A stretch of DNA of 7,069 nt from Pyrinomonadaceae bacterium (GTDB lineage: Bacteria > Acidobacteriota > Blastocatellia > Pyrinomonadales > Pyrinomonadaceae). A program made the position numbers and the translations under genes. The stretch covers positions 1 through 7,069 of the forward strand of contig JACMLC010000095.1 in NCBI GenBank assembly GCA_014379795.1, written 5' to 3'. The notes beneath the pieces were generated by a model. The model was not told the origin of the DNA, made no database searches, and was given only the letters and a program-made list of their open reading frames with translations. This document shows positions 5,446 to 7,069 of the stretch, piece after piece. The number at the start of each line of letters is the position of its first letter. Within the stretch, counting starts at the first letter, position 1.

Positions 5446-7069
5446 ATGATAAATTTCGAGACGACGCCGGAATCGTACAACCACTGGAAGTTGCAGATAG
5501 ACGGAGCGGTCGCAAAGCTTTCGATGGATGTGCAGGAAGACGAGACGCTGAATGAGGGCTATAAGCTCAAGCTCAATTCTTATGATTTGGGAGTGGACAT
5601 AGAGCTGGCGGACGCTGTGCAACGCCTGCGCTTTGAGCATCCACAGGTGCGCGCGGTGGTCGTCACCAGCCTCAAGCCGCGCATCTTCTGCGCGGGCGCG
5701 AACATTTACATGCTGGGCACATCCAGCCACGCCTTCAAGGTCAACTTTTGTAAATTCACAAACGAGACGCGTTGCGCTATCGAAGACGCTTCGCTGTTTT
5801 CAGACCAAAAATATATCGCCGCGCTGAACGGCACGGCCTCCGGCGGCGGCTACGAATTGGCAATCGCGTGTGACGAAATTTATCTGGTGGACGACGGAAA
5901 CTCTGCCGTCTCGCTGCCGGAAGTCCCTTTGCTAGGGGTCTTGCCGGGAACGGGCGGCCTGACGCGCTTAGTTGACAAGCGAAAGATTCGCCGCGACCGT
6001 GCGGATGTTTTTTCGACGCTCGCAGAAGGACTCAAGGGCAAGCGCGCGAAGGAATGGGGATTGATTAACGACTATTTCCCGACGAGCAAGTTTCAGGAAG
6101 GCGTCGAGGCGCGCGTGCGCGTGTTAGCCGAAGCAGACACGCAGAAGAAAGCAGCAAAGGGCATCAAGCTCAACCCGCTTCAAGTTGAAAAGACCGATGA
6201 CGGGCGCGAGTACAAATACGTGAGCGTGAAACTCAATCGCGACGGGCGTTATGCGGATTTGACCGTGCGTGCGCCGGAAGCGAATACGCCGACAACGATT
6301 GAAGAGATCGAAAAGCTCGGAGACGCTTACTGGCCTTTGCAGGCTTACAGAGAACTGGATAACGCGCTGCTTCACCTGCGCATGAACGAGCTTGAGACCG
6401 GCCTTGTCTGCCTGCGCACTGCGGGAAATATTGACAACGTGCTGGCAGTGGATGAAACGCTCCACGCCAATCAGGAGCACTGGCTGGTACGCGAAATCAC
6501 GCTCAACATGGCGCGCGTGCTGCGCAGGCTCGACCTGACAGCTAAAAGTTTCTTTGCGCTCATCGAGCCGGGCAGTTGCTTTGCCGGAAATCTTTTGGAG
6601 CTGGCTCTTTCAGCCGACCGCACATACATGCTCAATTCGCCGGATGAAAAAGTGTCTGTTGCCGCCAGCGAATTGAACAAAGGCGCTTTGCCGATGAGCA
6701 ATCGTCTAACGCGGCTGCAATCGCGCTTTCTCGCGTCGCCGGAAAAAGCGGATGAAATTTTTGCCCATCAGGGCGTATTCGATACCGAAGAAGCGGAAGC
6801 AGCAGGACTCGTAACCTTTGCGCCGGACGACTTGGACTGGGAAGACGAGATTCGCGTCGCCATCGAAGAGCGCACATCGCTCTCGCCCGACGCGTTGACG
6901 GGCATGGAAGCGTCGCTTCGTTTCGCGGGGCCGGAAACGATGGACACCAAAATTTATGGTCGCCTGACCGCGTGGCAGAACTGGATTTTCCAGCGACCCA
7001 ACGCCGTCGGCCCGCAAGGCGCGCTGACCAATTACGGCAAACCGACGCAGGCGCAGTTTGACTACAAAA
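5446..7069 (+). CDS. boxC: Benzoyl-CoA-dihydrodiol lyase BoxC, 3' end cut by window
   Basis: In the aerobic box pathway, benzoyl-CoA is epoxidised by BoxAB, and BoxC then opens the ring and releases formate, giving 3,4-dehydroadipyl-CoA semialdehyde. It is a cytoplasmic crotonase-superfamily enzyme with a doubled fold. The frame is open for 541 codons to the window edge with no stop. Seen in the product: FCAGANIYMLG (81-91), NFCKFTNETR (100-109), the crotonase oxyanion region NGTASGGGYELAIACDEI (128-145), then LPEVPLLGVLPGTGGLTRLVDKRKIRRDRADVF (157-189). Glu137 and Glu159 match the positions of the paired crotonase glutamates. A second crotonase-like half carries IEPGSCFAGNLLELALSADRTYML (373-396). 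The tail has WQNWIFQRPNAVG (510-522) and QFDYK, close to the family's usual end, so probably only a few residues are lost. It is divergent from selC and preceded by a promoter and operator-like palindrome. Other box genes may follow beyond the window. Confidence 0.95.
   Translation, partial: MINFETTPESYNHWKLQIDGAVAKLSMDVQEDETLNEGYKLKLNSYDLGVDIELADAVQRLRFEHPQVRAVVVTSLKPRIFCAGANIYMLGTSSHAFKVNFCKFTNETRCAIEDASLFSDQKYIAALNGTASGGGYELAIACDEIYLVDDGNSAVSLPEVPLLGVLPGTGGLTRLVDKRKIRRDRADVFSTLAEGLKGKRAKEWGLINDYFPTSKFQEGVEARVRVLAEADTQKKAAKGIKLNPLQVEKTDDGREYKYVSVKLNRDGRYADLTVRAPEANTPTTIEEIEKLGDAYWPLQAYRELDNALLHLRMNELETGLVCLRTAGNIDNVLAVDETLHANQEHWLVREITLNMARVLRRLDLTAKSFFALIEPGSCFAGNLLELALSADRTYMLNSPDEKVSVAASELNKGALPMSNRLTRLQSRFLASPEKADEIFAHQGVFDTEEAEAAGLVTFAPDDLDWEDEIRVAIEERTSLSPDALTGMEASLRFAGPETMDTKIYGRLTAWQNWIFQRPNAVGPQGALTNYGKPTQAQFDYK

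Noticed and set aside
5374..5730. Minus-strand open frames opposite boxC (also 6124-7017)
   Set aside because: All are antisense to a continuous, strongly conserved BoxC frame and show no known domain.

Overview
The window most resembles chromosomal DNA of moderate GC from a Gram-negative-type, non-enterobacterial bacterium. The protein style (TopA with five zinc ribbons, dprA and topA on one strand) and an aerobic benzoyl-CoA pathway gene beside a selenocysteine tRNA gene would fit an acidobacterium, perhaps Blastocatellia-like. That is an impression from sequence style; no taxonomic marker gene is present.

Left part (about 37-5003) is a minus-strand cluster read from right to left. It runs dprA (DNA-processing protein of natural transformation), a single-pass membrane protein with a predicted coiled coil, a small exported protein of unknown function, then topA (DNA topoisomerase I). 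dprA followed by topA is a common bacterial arrangement; here two small genes lie between them. Gaps are 35, 91 and 95 bases, so at least partial co-transcription is plausible.

Middle part (about 5004-5445) carries the most unusual features. Just upstream of the dprA start codon is an inverted pair of arrays built from two 7-base words, able to form a long hairpin. Next is a 100-base tRNA gene on the minus strand with anticodon TCA, a 6-base-pair D stem and a long variable arm: selenocysteine tRNA (selC). It has its own plausible promoter. Facing the other way is a good sigma70-type promoter followed at once by an 18-base near-perfect inverted repeat, in the position expected for a repressor operator.

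Right part (5446 to the end) is a plus-strand gene that runs off the window. Its product is very convincingly BoxC, the benzoyl-CoA-dihydrodiol lyase of the aerobic box pathway for benzoate and related aromatics. Only the last few residues appear to be missing.

I found no CRISPR array, transposase, integrase, phage gene or toxin-antitoxin pair. The genes are mostly recognisable housekeeping or catabolic families. The points most worth checking are the heptamer hairpin between selC and dprA, the selC fold, the boxC promoter/operator and the two small genes between dprA and topA.
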